64,000 nt of DNA, from positions 57,297 to 121,296 of the forward strand of contig JADLSH010000267.1 in NCBI GenBank assembly GCA_016169945.1, given 5' to 3'. This DNA is from Trachythela sp. YZ-2020. Lineage: Eukaryota > Cnidaria > Anthozoa > Malacalcyonacea > Clavulariidae. The translations under genes and the position numbers were made by a program. Below are positions 33,180 through 44,989 of this stretch, one piece after another (the stretch's first letter is position 1; every line of letters begins with the position of its first letter). A model generated the notes under the pieces. The model was given only the letters and a program-made list of their open reading frames with translations, searched no databases and was not told the origin of the DNA.

Positions 33180-33511
33180 TAAAGGGACAGATCTCACTAT
33201 TTTCGACTTTGTTTTAAAATAGAGTTCAGTCGCGTCCGAGCTGAATGCCGCAAACCGCGTTCAAAAATTCCCTCCCAATCGCCCACAATTTCGTTTCAAA
33301 GTTTGAAAGTGGAAAGCCGTTAGTGTTAACGAATACATTTCACGAGCATTTCAAGCATTTCGCAACATTCAATAACACTAGATCGCAAACTTTCACACGA
33401 AATTGTGGGCGATTGGGAGGGGAGATTTTGAAGCGGTTTGCGGCATTCAACTCGGACGAGACTGAACTCTATTTATAAACAAAGTCTAAAAAGTGAGATC
33501 TGTCCCTTTAA
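33180..33511. mobile_element. TTAA-flanked foldback element (AGGGACAGATCTC)
   Basis: TTAA (33180-33183) plus AGGGACAGATCTCAC, with the complement before TTAA at 33508-33511. The arms share GTTCAGTC, CCGCAAACCGCGTTC and CGCCCACAATTTCG words with 15348-15674, so it is a second copy of the same family. Confidence 0.85.
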
Positions 33512-33654
33512 CGTAAGGTGATCTTTTGTCGCGTTGGACAGGGGCGGGAGCACTCCTACAGTGGGGTTGATTTGTATACCTTTGGGGGGCGGCCGCCCCC
33601 CCAATGTTGATTTTTGCCCCCCCAATGGTTCATCTTGCCCCCCAATGCTGCTGT

Positions 33655-34990
33655 TTACGAACCTCAAATCTGCTCCAGAACATCATTCTTTTTTACGTCC
33701 GAAACGTGATTTCGGGTCTGAATGAAACCGGTTTTTAAACTCAAATATCCTCCAGAAAATGTTTTTTGCCGTCGGAAACCTGATTTCGGATGCCAAAACT
33801 GCTGCTTAAGTACCTCAACGCTGCTCCAGAATATGCATTTTTATACGTCCGAAACGTGATTTCGGGTCTCGAAACAGTTTTTTCAGACATCAAATCTGCT
33901 CAAGAACATGGCTTTTCTGCGTCCGAAACGTGATTTCGGGTCTGAGAAATGATGCCTCCCACCTCAAATTGACCTAAAAAGTGTTGTTTCGAAGTAAAAA
34001 AGACATTTCGGCCCTAACACGTTTGTTTTCGCAATTCAAACCTGCTCCAGAACATACTTTTTTACGTCCGAAACGTGATTTCGGGTCTGACCACTATTTT
34101 CGCACATCAAATGGGCCCCAATAAGTGATTTTTTCAAGTGAAAAAATGTGATTTCGTGTAAGTCCGAAACGTGATTTCGAGTCTGAAAACTGACATTTTC
34201 TGACTTCAAATCTGCTCCGCAGTACATTTTTTTCTGTGTCTGAAACGTCTTTTCGTGTCTGAAGCTGCTGATTTCGGACCTCAAATCTTTTACAGAATGT
34301 TTTTATACGTCGGAAACGTGATTTCGGTTCTGAAATTGCTGTTTTCTGACCTCAAACCTGCGAACATGATTTTTTCTGCGTCCGGAACATTATTTCTGGT
34401 CTGAAAACGTCTGTTTTTGGACCTGAAATCTGCTCAAGAACGTGACATTTTCTACGTCCGAAACGTGATTTCAGGATCTGAAAAATGTTCGCACCTCAAA
34501 TTGGCCAAAAAATATAAGTGAAAACTTTTCGGGGGTAAACGCCTGTTTTTGCACACAGAACATGCTTTTCTACATCCGAAACGTAATTTCGTGTCTGAAC
34601 ACTACTGTTTTCGGACCTCAAATCTGCTCCAGTACATTTTTTCCGACGTCCGATTCGAAACGTGATTTCGCGTCTGAAAACTGCTGTTTTCGGACCTCAA
34701 ATCTGCTCCATAATTATTATTTCTTGCGTCCGAATCGTTATTTCTGGTCTGAAAACGGCTGTTTTCGGACCTCAAACCAGCTCCAGAACATTATTTTGTC
34801 CACGTCCTAAACGCGATTTCGGGTCAGAAAACTGATGTTTTCAGACCTCAAATCTGCTCCAGAACATGCAATTTTCTGCGTCCGAAACGTGATTTAGGGT
34901 GTGAAAATAGCTGTTTTCGCACCTGAAATCGGCGGCAAAAATTTGATATTTTCTTCAGAGTGAAAAATGTGTTTTCGGGCGTAAACACGG
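33655..34990. repeat. Satellite of about 75 bp
   Basis: About 16 to 17 diverged tandem copies contain 'cgtccgaaacgtgatttcgg', 'gacctcaaatctgctccaga' and 'aactgctgttttcgg'. The anchors are spaced about 70-80 bp apart (33695, 33770, 33845, 33920 and so on). The adjoining 33565-33650 segment has a different GGGGGG/CCCCCC repeat. It lies in intron 3, and no conserved reading frame is seen. Confidence 0.85.
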
Positions 34991-35029
34991 CTCTTATCAC
35001 ACTTATACTCTGTGGCTGGGAACATGCTT

Positions 35030-35957
35030 AAAAATGCAAACCATTTGAGCCATCTCCCATCAAAATCGTACGGTAATGTTTCGAGAGCCCGTCCTGATAG
35101 AAAGCCGAACCTTTTTCGTCGATTTCGGCAAAGCCGTTCTTAAAAAAGTGGCGCTGTTGCTCCAACGGCTTCGCCGACCGTTCCATCGTCTTCAGCGAAC
35201 ATTAAAACCCGGGGGTTCTGGATCTACATTCTCCCAGAAATCGTATGTTGCCAAGAAAACGAAAATCGGCCGGCAACTTTTCAAATTATTGGCTGGGAAA
35301 CCCGGTCGGACGCTCGCCGGAGTGGCCGCCGACGGGCGGTGCTGCGTGTCCCCTCGGGCGATTTGACCCTGAAGATATTGACCTATGGTCACGAAAATTC
35401 ACCACAATGTAGTTCACCATTGCCCCCACATACCCTGAAAATTTGGTGGTCCTAGCCCTGGTAGAACCCGAGATCTTAGGGGGGGGCTGAGAGGCCCCTC
35501 CCTGCGCTGCGTAGAATGTTGCCCTCCACTGCGCGTGGTAATTTGCGCAGAGTTGCGCCACAAACGTAAATTTCAGACGATTTTTATCGAACTTCACCAC
35601 ACGTACTCCCATACCTTGGGAACATGGAACGTCAAAATGAGCCAGCTAGCTAAAAACTCGATGTTATTCAACATTTGGTGGGTATACTCTTTTGATACTT
35701 TTTAAAAAATGGGGCCTCAGGGGCCCCAGGGGGCCCCTCGGGGTCCCGCACCTCGTAAGACCAGGTTTTTTATCCTCTAAAAGAAGGATATGTGGTCCCC
35801 AGGTTCAAGGAAAAAAGCGCCACTTTTTTCCAAAATCGACTTTGCCGCAAAAGGTTCGGCTTTCTATCAGGACGGGCTCTTGAGATATCGAGGGGGGGGG
35901 GGGCAATCGGACCCCCTGGACAGATATGGAGTTTACAAAGCTAGACAGGAATAGGGT
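35030..35957. mobile_element. CCCTATTCCTG-family remnant split by a foldback element
   Basis: The flanks 35030-35086 and 35879-35957 match the end of 11549-14619, finishing GACAGGAATAGGG followed by TCAA in place of TTAA. Between them, 35087-35878 has inverted ends AGCCCGTCCTGATAGAAAGC over about 30 bp and a G+C-rich interior. It shows a second insertion event in this family. Confidence 0.65.
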
Positions 35958-36069
35958 CAATTTGCGAAACAGGTACCTGTAAAATCGCTTGGGCTAAGCG
36001 TACCAGATAATGAATAACCTTCCACCGAATGCAGAAGTCGATATTTCATCTGCTTTCTCATACTTACAG

Positions 36070-37152
36070 GGCGAAGCAGCAGCTGGACCGGCCGGCGCCG
36101 CAGGTGCGCCAGCCGGCGGTGGACCCCGGCCAGCCGGCGCCGCAGGTGCGCCAGCCGGCGGTGGACCCCGGCCAGCCGGCGCCGCAGCTGGACCAGCCGG
36201 TGGTGGACCCGGCCAGCCGGCGCCGCAGCTGGACCAGCCGGCGGTGGACCCCGGCCAGCCGGCGCCGCCGCTGGACCAGCCGGCGGTGGACCCCGGCCAG
36301 CCGGCGCCGCAGCTGGACCAGCCGGCGGTGGACCCCGGCCAGCCGGCGCCGCAGCTGGACCAGCCGGCGGTGGACCCCGCCAGCCGGCGCCGCAGCTGGA
36401 CCAGCCGGCGGTGGACCCCGGCCAGCCGGCGCCGCAGCTGGACCAGCCGGCGGTGGACCCCGGCCAGCCGGCGCCGCAGCTGGACCAGCCGGTGGTGGAC
36501 CCCGGCCAGCCGGCGCCGCAGCTGGACCAGCCGGCGGTGGACCCCGGCCAGCCGGCGCCGCAGCTGGACCAGCCGGCGGTGGACCCCGGCCAGCCGGCGC
36601 CGCAGCTGGACCAGCCGGAGGTGGACCCCGGCCAGCCGGCGCCGCCGCTGGACCAGCCGGCGGTGGACCCCGGCCAGCCGGCGCCGCCGCTGGACCAGCC
36701 GGCGGTGGACCCCGGCCAGCCGGCGCCGCAGCTGGACCAGCCGGTGGTGGACCCCGGCCAGCCGGCGCCGCAGCTGGACCAGCCGGCGGTGGACCCCGGC
36801 CAGCCGGCGCCGCAGCTGGACCAGCCGGCGGTGGACCCGGCCAGCCGGCGCCGCAGCTGGACCAGCCGGCGGTGGACCCCGGCCAGCCGGCGCCGCAGCT
36901 GGACCAGCCGGCGGTGGACCCCGGCCAGCCGGCGCCGCAGCTGGACCAGCCGGCGGGGGCCCCCGGCCAGCCGGCGCCGCCGCGGGACCCGCCGGCGGTG
37001 GACCCCGGCCAGCCGGCGCCGCAGCTGGACCAGCCGGCGCCGCAGGTGCGCCAGCCGGCGCCGCAGCTAGGCCAGCCGGCGGTGGACCCATCAGAAGGGT
37101 GATCTTCGTACGAGCACCCGCTGCTGGCGAGCCGCGCGGCCCGGCCTATGCA
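36070..37152 (+). CDS. FLYWCH-RING gene, exon 4 (42-bp repeat, Pro/Ala/Gly-rich)
   Basis: Bounded by the acceptor tttctcatacttacag and the donor CA|GTGAGT, this 1083-nt exon is exactly 361 codons, phase 0 at both ends. About 24 copies of a 42-bp unit make up most of it. Three single-base deletions (near 36209, 36380 and 36837) move translation through all three frames and back. The order is PAGGGPRPAGAAAG-type repeats, then QPAVDPGQPAPQLD, then SRRRSWTSRRWTPA, then the first type again, ending in RRVIFVRAPAAGEPRG. It is probably a disordered linker. An ATG at 36010 is in frame with no stop before the exon, so an alternative start is possible. Collapsed repeats in the assembly could affect the copy number. 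Confidence 0.65.
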
Positions 37153-38431
37153 GTGAGTACAGTGATAACACAAATTGCCGTCTCAAACACTGATGACACA
37201 CATGGAGAAGTGGTTGTGAAAAAAGATCCCATCGCACATGTTATTGGGCTGGATATTTCGTTATTTTCCATCCGACGGCAAATTGAATATATATCTCGAA
37301 TATGATGCAGTCCGGTATAGTTCATATATTTTCGATCGGCCCAATGACGGACGGCGGTGAGGCCTGAACCGAGGTTTCACGCGACAGTAGTTATAAAATC
37401 ATATGAAGTGAATGCAATTGTTGATGGTGAGTTCGACAAGTGAATCAGTTATCGTAATTCTCGAAAATTATTTTGAATTGTAGAAAATTATTCGGAATTG
37501 GCACGTTTGCGTTCGGGCGACGGAAAGCATTATTCAATGAACATTTTCCCAGAATACATCTCTTTTATAACTTGCACAATTCCGGGAGCTTATTCACGGG
37601 GCGAACGGGCCCTAAACGACGGGATTTTTTTCTACCATTATTGAGGACATCTGTGGTATAAACACCTGCATTTGCTTGTACCATTAGTCCCGATGTGATC
37701 TTTTACCTCATTCGGATCTATTGTCATTTTCGGGTACTATTTTCCTATATCCGTACTATTTTCGTCATCAATACTTATCTTCCAATTTTTATAGTACCTA
37801 GAAGTTCAGCCAAATACGGTACGGCAGTTATACTTTCTCAGCCCCGTCTGCAAAACCATTTAACGTACATTTTGGACTATTTATGCTGTCGTGAAAAGTA
37901 GGGGTGGAGTTTCCTATCTCTTTGGGGGCTCAGGCCCCCCAATGGACCAGAGCCCCCCCTAATAATTTGCAAATTCTCACATAGGACGGACTGAAAGCCC
38001 CCCCCCCCGGTCACCGGACGAATTTGCCCCGGCCCCCACCACCAATAATTTTCACGAAACTCCACATATGATGAAAAGATTGCCGACAACAGTGACAAAT
38101 GCTTGAGTTATATTATGTGAGAGGGAACCTGTTTTTTGGGGCACCATTCTACCATTTTTATCAAGTCCTGCAATTTGTCTGCGTGTTTTCCATTTTATAC
38201 TGTACAAGATTAACTTAGAGAACTAGAAGAGTACAAAACTATCAAAATATAGTACTGAACGTGTCTATTTTAAATCGAAGGGAGTGGTAATAGCACACTT
38301 TCCATTTGATATAGTACACATTTTCAACAGCATAAAAGAGTAAAAATATCTGAGCGAAACAGACGAAACAGGACGAATACAGCAAAATATCACACATTTA
38401 GGTATTTATAGCACACTTTGATAGACATATA
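37153..38431. other. Intron 4, mostly unassigned
   Basis: A short element-like segment at about 37905-38062 begins GTGGAGTTTCC, ends GAAACTCCACA, and has G and C tracts between. No target duplication was identified. The rest is A+T-rich with no coding exon. Confidence 0.4.
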
Positions 38432-39423
38432 TTAACCCTATTCCTGTTGGGCTTTTTGTAGTTAAATCTGTTGGGGGGGGGGCATTCGGCCCCCCCCCCC
38501 CTGAGATCTCGGAAAGTTACCGTACGATTTTGATGGGAGATGGCTCAAATGAATTGCCTATGTCTAAACTACATTGCTGAAGCGTCAAAAGTGCAAAATT
38601 TTCCAAATGGCGTAGTCAGCAGGCCAAAAAAGGGAAAATGTCGGATAAATCACATAGCGTGTCAGCGCCAAAATTTAAGACATTCAAAAACAAAAGGCAC
38701 TGATAACATGCTGATAACCACCTTCTAGGGGGTGCCGATTCGGAATTTGGGGTAAACAAATTGGAATTTTCGGGGAAAAAATGAATATTTTGGATTTTGT
38801 TTTGTTTTCAGAAGGAAGAGGGTCCCAAAAGACGTATCGATTTCAGGTCAAAATTAGTAAAACTGACTGTGTGAGAGCCTGGTGAACGCTGAACCTTACC
38901 CACAGCGCACGGGGTAAAATACCCATTTTGGCGTTCCTGGCGCCGCCCCTGCTACCAAAAGTTATTTTTCTTCTTCGTGGATGATGTTTAGTCATACTGC
39001 ATCATTGCCTATGCCATTCTGAAGTATATAACGCATTATGACTTGAGATATGGCAGGGAATCTCATGCCCCCCAAAATTGGTCCCTGGACCCGCCCCTGG
39101 GCAAAAAAATTGCCCAAATGCAAAGTGCGCGCAATGCATATCTAACAAAGGTCTGAAAGTTTGAAGTTCTTATCTCAAGCGGTTAGAGGACAGCAGGCGA
39201 CAGCACGCGACTTCGGGAAGCACGGAAAATACGAAACATGCCCCCCAAAAACCGCCCCTGGGCAACCAAAAAAAATCAGAAATTGCCAAAACGTGCGCAA
39301 TGAATAGCTAGGAAAAGTCAGAAAGTTTCAAGATCCTGTCTCTAGCCGTTTAGGGACAGCATCAGAAAAACCTCAGGGGGGGGGGACGATTCGCCCCCCC
39401 CCCCCCGACAGGAATAGGGTTAA
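38432..39423. mobile_element. TTAA-flanked MITE, CCCTATTCCTG family (copy 3)
   Basis: TTAA (38432-38435) plus CCCTATTCCTGTTGGGC, and GACAGGAATAGGG plus TTAA (39420-39423). It is co-linear with 1060-2047 over its whole length and is the best-preserved copy. Subterminal G tracts of 9 and 11 face C tracts of 11 and 13. It lies in intron 4. Confidence 0.9.
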
Positions 39424-39583
39424 TACAGGTATAGGTATACATGTATGTCTATGCACAAGATCAATTACCACCGCTAAACAACTTCATTGGCTTCAGTTGA
39501 TTTGATGACCGCTGTCGCGTGAAATCACGGTTCAGGTCCCACCAGCATTGGGCCGATCGAAATACATGAACTATACGGCTGAA

Positions 39584-40063
39584 CTGGGGCGTACCCAGTA
39601 TACCGCAAATACCGCAAATGCGGTATAGCCGGCGGGCGAGCTTTCTTTTTTGCTTGTAGCCCCTAATAGCCGGCGGGCGAGTTTTTTATTGTAGCCCTCA
39701 CAGCTGGCCATGTCTCTATTTAATGTAGTCACTGGCGGACCGTGCACCTTGCTTCGGGGGGAGGGGGTGGCAAATGACCCTAAATGCCCTCCACCCTGGA
39801 TCCGCTAGTGATTGTAGACCCAATATCCAAATGCCTTTTCACTGTAGCCCTCCTCCCATACAGGTAGCTAGCCCTCCTTCATAAATTAGTTGTAATGGGA
39901 GTTCATATATCATCAGTGCAAATATCAGTTAATATCAGTGCATTTCGAAAGGAATTTTGACTGGGAAGTGGTGTAGCCCCTGTGACTGATGTAGCCCTCC
40001 TCAGCATAGGTAGCCCCCACTGGCAAAATGCGGTATGCTCCAAAAATCCTGGGTACGCCCCTG
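39584..40063. mobile_element. hAT-like MITE in intron 4
   Basis: Ends CTGGGGCGTACCCAG and (complement) CAGGGGCGTACCCAGG are flanked by CGGCTGAA (39576-39583) and CGTCTGAA (40064-40071), an 8-bp duplication with one mismatch. The interior has two copies of TAGCCGGCGGGCGAG and TACCGCAAATGCGGTAT palindromes. The element is 480 bp and has no transposase. Confidence 0.85.
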
Positions 40064-40242
40064 CGTCTGAATCATGCCATGCATAATGCATATCCCTACC
40101 AAGTAATAGTACAGTCAAGCAGGCGTTATAAGATAACACTTACTGTTATATAGCTATTTACCACGCTGTGCGTACGGCATACCTATGTATTAGCAAAAGG
40201 GTTGTTGCTTTGGTCACTGTATTATCTTTCTTTCCCGTCTAG

Positions 40243-40305
40243 GGCCCACGAGCGATCCGCCCAGCAGCACCCGCCGCCGGCGTGCCCCGTGAACCGGCTC
40301 CAGGC
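40243..40305 (+). CDS. FLYWCH-RING gene, exon 5
   Basis: A strong acceptor (ttatctttctttcccgtctag) and donor (GTGAGT) bound 63 nt, that is 21 codons in phase 0, rich in Pro, Ala and Arg. The acceptor closely resembles that of exon 6 (cgccttctcttctcgtctag), and both exons start GGCC. Its composition matches the C-terminal part of exon 4. Its small size makes it the least certain exon. Skipping it would also keep the frame. Confidence 0.55.
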
Positions 40306-40329
40306 GTGAGTAGAATGGTGACACTAATT

Positions 40330-40922
40330 CTGGGCCAGGTTTGCTTTTGCTAACCGCACAGCCCGGAGCCCGATATTGTGAAGCTGCCTGCTGCCTGCCT
40401 GCCTGCGATGAGGCACCGGTTCAATGACCCTTTTAAAATGCATCTCATAGCAGCAACATATTTTAACTGCTCAGTTTTGGGTGTCTGAAAAATGATCAGT
40501 ACAGCACGTGATGATGCCTAGTGGATACCCTTGACTCGTGCTGTATATCCTTCGGTACTGGACCGATTGACTTGAAACTTTGTATATGGGGTCAGGATAC
40601 CCTGGGAATGTGATGGTACACATGACCCCTGGCTGGGCGCTACTGCGCATGCGCAGTGACCTCATGCTGTATCTCCTTAAGTACTGGACCGATTGACTTG
40701 AAACTTGGTATACGCGATCAGGATACCCCGGGAATGTGATGATACACATGACCCTTGCCTGGGGTGCTACTGCGCATGCGCAGTGACCTCATGCTGTATA
40801 TCCTTAAGTACTGGACCGATTGACCTGAAACTTGTTATATGGGGTCAGGATACCCTGGGAATGTAGGATATCCTGAGCCGCGCCAGCGGCTGTAACCTGG
40901 CCCAGCCCTGGGCCCTGGCCCC
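40330..40922 (-). mobile_element. Insert of the GGGGCCAGGG...CCTGGCCCAG family, copy 3
   Basis: In inverse orientation it begins (plus strand) CTGGGCCAGGTTTGC and ends CCCAGCCCTGGGCCCTGGCC. It has extra internal tandem copies of a block of about 130 bp containing 'tactggaccgattgac' and GCGCATGCGC (40545-40860), making it longer than copies 1 and 2. It begins 24 bases into intron 5. Confidence 0.75.
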
Positions 40923-40938
40923 ATATCAGGCCCACGTG

Positions 40939-41868
40939 TTAACCCGCGACCGCCTGGGCTATTTCCACACCCACCACCGCCTGGGGGGGGGGTCGGATCC
41001 GACCCCTGGTATCTCAACAACCAATGATGGTATCAGGAAAATTCAAACGGCGTTGGATAGCATCGGTCCGTCCGATCTCAAAACATCCCGGTTGATATTA
41101 ATTCGGTTACCTGTACCGAATTATGAATAGCACAACAATGGAGCTGATGAGTCGTTAAGCCCCAATAACCAACCAAACTTTCGGTACCTCTCAAGTGATC
41201 AATTCCACACACTTTGGAGGCAAAACGAATGTGTGGCCTCACATACCTGTGACGTCACAGGGAGGTCAAAATAGGTCAAACTGACTATCTCAGTGTATCT
41301 CGGGAACCAGTGATCGGATCGACGTGATTCGAACGGCAATCGATAGATCTAGTCAGACGCGTCTCAAAATAACATAGTTGACCCAAATTAGGTCAATTAT
41401 GACGTCACAGGTCAAAATATGATCAATACGCCGCCTCAATACGGCTAAACGTCGTGCAGAGGTTTCGTAATGACGTCATAACTTCGTGACCTGACCTGAC
41501 CCAAAGTTCGTTTTGCCTCCAAAGTGTGTGGAATTGATCACTTGAGAGGTACCGAAAGTTTGGTTGGTTATTGGGGCTTAACGACTCATCAGCTCCATTG
41601 TTGTGCTATTCATAGTCGAAAGGCTGAAGCCAACATAGTGGGGATCGGTGGACACCAATATTTCAGGGCACCCGCTGGGAATTGAACACGAGACCGTAGT
41701 TAGACGCGCTACCGACTGCGCTAAGCCACCCGTTACCGAAAGTTTCGTTACGCTGCTGCACGCGCTTTAGAAGTTATTGCGAAAAAACCTAGGGGTAGGA
41801 TCCGAACCCCCCCCCCCCTCACCGGCACGGCGAAGTTGACCCGGCTAGGCCAGTGGGGCGAGGGTTAA
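40939..41868. mobile_element. TTAA element with unlike ends, second chain
   Basis: TTAA (40939-40942) plus CCCGCGACCGCCTGGG forms the left end. GTGGGGCGAGGG plus TTAA (41865-41868) forms the right end. The left terminus is of the CCCGCG type and the right is of the CCCTCGCC type. Inside, 41126-41230 and 41507-41612 are inverted copies of each other, and a SINE is inserted at 41562. Confidence 0.65.
41562..41733 (-). mobile_element. tRNA-derived SINE (copy 1)
   Basis: On the minus strand it opens with an A-box-like TTAGCGCAGTCGGTAGCGCG and a B-box-like GTGTTCAATTCCC at tRNA spacing. An unrelated body ends in CCCCAATAACCAACC. A 12-bp target duplication TACCGAAAGTTT flanks it exactly (41550-41561 and 41734-41745), which is the mark of LINE-mediated retrotransposition. 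The second copy is at 49709-49883. Confidence 0.9.
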
Positions 41869-42937
41869 CCCTCGCCCTACGGGGGCCTCGGAAGCACCTC
41901 GCCCTACGGGGGGGGTCATTTATGACCCCCCTGCCCGTTTGAAAACTAAGATAGATAGAGCGATGCGGTAAAGACCACGGGGTTCGTTGTCATGTAAACT
42001 CTCCAGTGGTATCCGGTTTTTTGGTTTTGGGTCAGCGGTTGACCTCCCAGGTCACGCCAGATAATGACAAATCGGGACTTTTCTCGTAATTGAAACATAA
42101 CGACGAAACCCAGCCCCATGAAAGTGATACCACAGCCTTCCTCTGACCTGTATGCATCGAATGACGTATCGGCGAACCATGTCAGGTCAACCAGTGACCT
42201 CGTAGGGTGTATCAAATGTGACAATTTTCGCAACGCCAAAAATAAATAACAATTTTGATGTATTTTGGGCTGGAAATGATGCATTTCGGTCGAAATAGTG
42301 CAAAAACTATGCTTTGCATCAGAATCAGCGAAAAAAGTTGACTTGGGAAGGTATTTTCGTCAAAAAAGGTCATCCGAGGTCATTGACCTCACTTGACCTT
42401 ATAAAGGTCAGTGACCAAACACAAGTTACCTCGGCATGTACAGACGGTCTACCTAGACCGATTCCATGCCTCGGCGATCCGTTTTAAACGATTGTCTGAC
42501 AGAAAACGCCGTGAGAATACCGTTTCTTGAAAAAACGTCCTGACATGGGTTCAGGAATGACGTCATATCTCGGTGACCTGACCTGACCCAAGATCGCGGT
42601 TGGGCTCAGGGGCCGGTTTTTGTAGCGGCACTAGAAATCTAGTTACACTTAAAACGGTAAGTACAACTTAATTTAAGGGAGACTTGGCGGCTCGCGGCTA
42701 GTGTTTTTTTGGTTCAAGGGAGCTACAAAAACCGAATATGCCTAGTGACACTTGAAAACAAGTGTCACTAGGCGCTTAGTGCGGCTACAAAAACCGGCCC
42801 CAGAACGTGTGGAATTAAATACTGTACACATATACCAAGCGGCAGCGCGCTATCGCGCGCGTTTTTGCTATCGCGAAGAAGAAAAAAACGGATGGGGAAG
42901 GGGTATTATTGACCCCGCCGTAGGGAGAATGTGAAAC
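41865..42937. mobile_element. TTAA element, CCCTCGCCCTACGGGG subfamily
   Basis: The left end is TTAA CCCTCGCCCTACGGGG. The right end is degenerate (CCGTAGGGAGAATGTGAA). The interior is the inverse of 45597-46482, sharing the 'gtatccgg' segment and the GGTCA blocks. A 193-bp insert with 25-bp inverted ends GGGGCCGGTTTTTGTAGC lies at 42609-42801. Confidence 0.7.
42609..42801. mobile_element. 193-bp MITE with GGGGCCGGTTTTTGTAGC ends
   Basis: The inverted terminal repeats match over about 25 bp with one indel, and TAGTGACACTTG..CAAGTGTCACTA forms a central hairpin. The superfamily is not determined. Confidence 0.75.
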
Positions 42938-43476
42938 GCGCCCTGCTGGGGGGTGTGGTGCAACGTCCGTTCGCTGGGGGGGGGGGCGTCAGACGCCCCA
43001 TGCTATCTCCGGAACTAATGATCCGATCGGAAAAATTCAAACGCCGTTGGATAGGTCTCTGGAGCGCGGTCTCGAAACACCCCAGGTGACCCAATTTATG
43101 TGACCTGTGACGTCACTAAAAGGTCAAAATAGGTCAAATGGACCCAAAAGCATGGCCAAATGATATCTCCAGAACCAGCGGTCAGATCGGCATAATTCAA
43201 ACGGCATTCGATAGCTTAGAGCTGTGCGCACTCAAAACAGTCAATTTGACCCATTGCTGTGTCTGTGACGTCACATTCTAGGTCAATCAGGACCAATCAA
43301 AATCGTCATTTTCCATCTTTTGAACCAATGGTCGGATTGAAATGATTCGAACGCCATTCGATAGGTCTCGGGAAGGCGATCTCGATGCACCCATCACTTG
43401 ACCTCTTACGTGACCTGTGACGTCACAAAGTCAAAATAGGTCAAATTGACCCAGGTCAGGTCAACTTTTTTTAATA

Positions 43477-44471
43477 TGACGCGGTCTCAAACTTTGCTTC
43501 CACTTTTGGGAAGCGTGTGTGAAAAAAATCCTGTGTGCTCATTTTTTAACATATCGTCTCAGTTCTTTTTTAGTTTTGTAGCAAATTGTCTGTAGTTTCA
43601 GAATATGGCATAGTTTTGTTGGTTTGAGGAACGGAAAACTATCAAAAATGACGATTTATTTGAAAAAATGGCCGAAAAACGCGATTTCCAAGTGCAAATA
43701 ATTTCGCTCCTCTGAGTTTGAAGTGCTGTAACATGGAAACCATATGTATTAGATGTCTCGGGTAGGGTTTTTCTGAGAGCTGATATTGTTGGATTTCTGG
43801 AAATGTATGGGTTTATGTCATTGGTGTTTCCATCGATGAATTAATGACGTCATTTCGACAAACGTGCAAGTGCAAATGAAAACACGAAAACAAAAAAACA
43901 CAACTAAAATTTCCGAAAATTAGCTTGCATACCTTCGTGTGTGATCCAAACCCCATTAAACTGCACACCGTTGGAAAGCTACGAATGTGAGGAAGACATT
44001 GGTACCCGATTTTATGAGATTAATTTTCTCCCAAGAAAATTAAAGCGTGAATTTCACAACCATGCTTCAGCCTGTTGCTGAGCGTGAAAAAAATACGACC
44101 CTTGTCAAAACAAATTGATCTCGAAAATGGGGGCAAACTTTAACTAAAAAACCAATAGGTACTCTTGCCATATATATCGGCTACAGTAGTTATTGGTTTA
44201 TTTGTCCAAAAAATGCCGTGTTTTTTAGATTAATTCGTTTTGACAGGGTACCTTTGTATGTTTCAAGTCAATCGACCCACATGTATTCCATAATAATAAG
44301 CATGTATTCCACAATAAAGGGTGAACGAGAAATTTGCTACTTCCAGCAACCTCAGAAATGGAATCAGTGCAAAATTCTGGCCCAGAAAAAGTGGTATTTA
44401 GTGTTATATAAAAATGTTTATTTTTGAGTGCAAACTTCCCACAAGTGGAAGCAAAGTTTGAGACTGCGTCA
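43477..44471. mobile_element. 995-bp TA-flanked element, TGACGCGGTCTCAAAC ends
   Basis: Inverted ends of about 37 bp (TGACGCRGTCTCAAACTTTG and on, with two mismatches) are bordered by TA at 43475-43476 and 44472-44473. The related element at 15767 lacks this insert. There are no significant open frames. A Tc1/mariner-like MITE is the likeliest class, judged from the TA target only. Confidence 0.75.
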
Positions 44472-44511
44472 TATGTAAATTGAGATGGATATGAGAAATA
44501 TATATTATTTC

Positions 44512-44989
44512 CAGACATGTGCCAAGATCCGAAAAAGATCCGGGATCGGATCCCTGGATCTTTTTCTGGAGGATCTTTTGGGATCCTGGATCTTTTTGGA
44601 TTTTGTCGTGGGATCTTGTGGGATCCGGGATCTTTTTTTGAATTTTGGCACGGGATCTTGCAGGATCCTTTTTTTTTGTCGCGGGATCTTGTGGGATCCT
44701 GGATCTAAATTTTGCCCAGGGATCTTCTGGGATCCGATTTTATGTATATTTTGCATAGGGATCCATTTCAGGATCCATTTTTCTGGGATCCGGGATCTTT
44801 TTTTGAATTTTGTCGCGGGATCTTGCGGGATCCGGGATCTTTTTTGCAATTTTGTCGCGGGATCTTGCAGGATCCGGGATCTTTTTTGCAATTTTGTCGC
44901 GGGATCTTGCGGGATCCGGGATCTTTTTTAATTTTGTCGCTTGATCTTGCGGGATCTGGGATATTTTTTGGGATCCAGGCACATGTCTG
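44512..44989. mobile_element. hAT-like element with GATC-rich 42-bp repeats
   Basis: Ends CAGACATGTGCC and its complement carry an 8-bp duplication ATTATTTC / ATTATGTC (one mismatch). The interior has about 42-bp units of the form GGGATCTTGCGGGATCCGGG plus T-rich spacers. The open frames across it come from the repeat. The terminal motif is shared with 47875-48290 and, in degenerate form, with 6390. Confidence 0.85.

Noticed and set aside
35994..37173. Minus-strand 365- and 369-codon frames and other plus-strand frames over the 42-bp repeat
   Set aside because: They are shadows of the same repeat. Only the plus-strand frame is bounded by a good acceptor and donor and continues into non-repeat sequence in phase.
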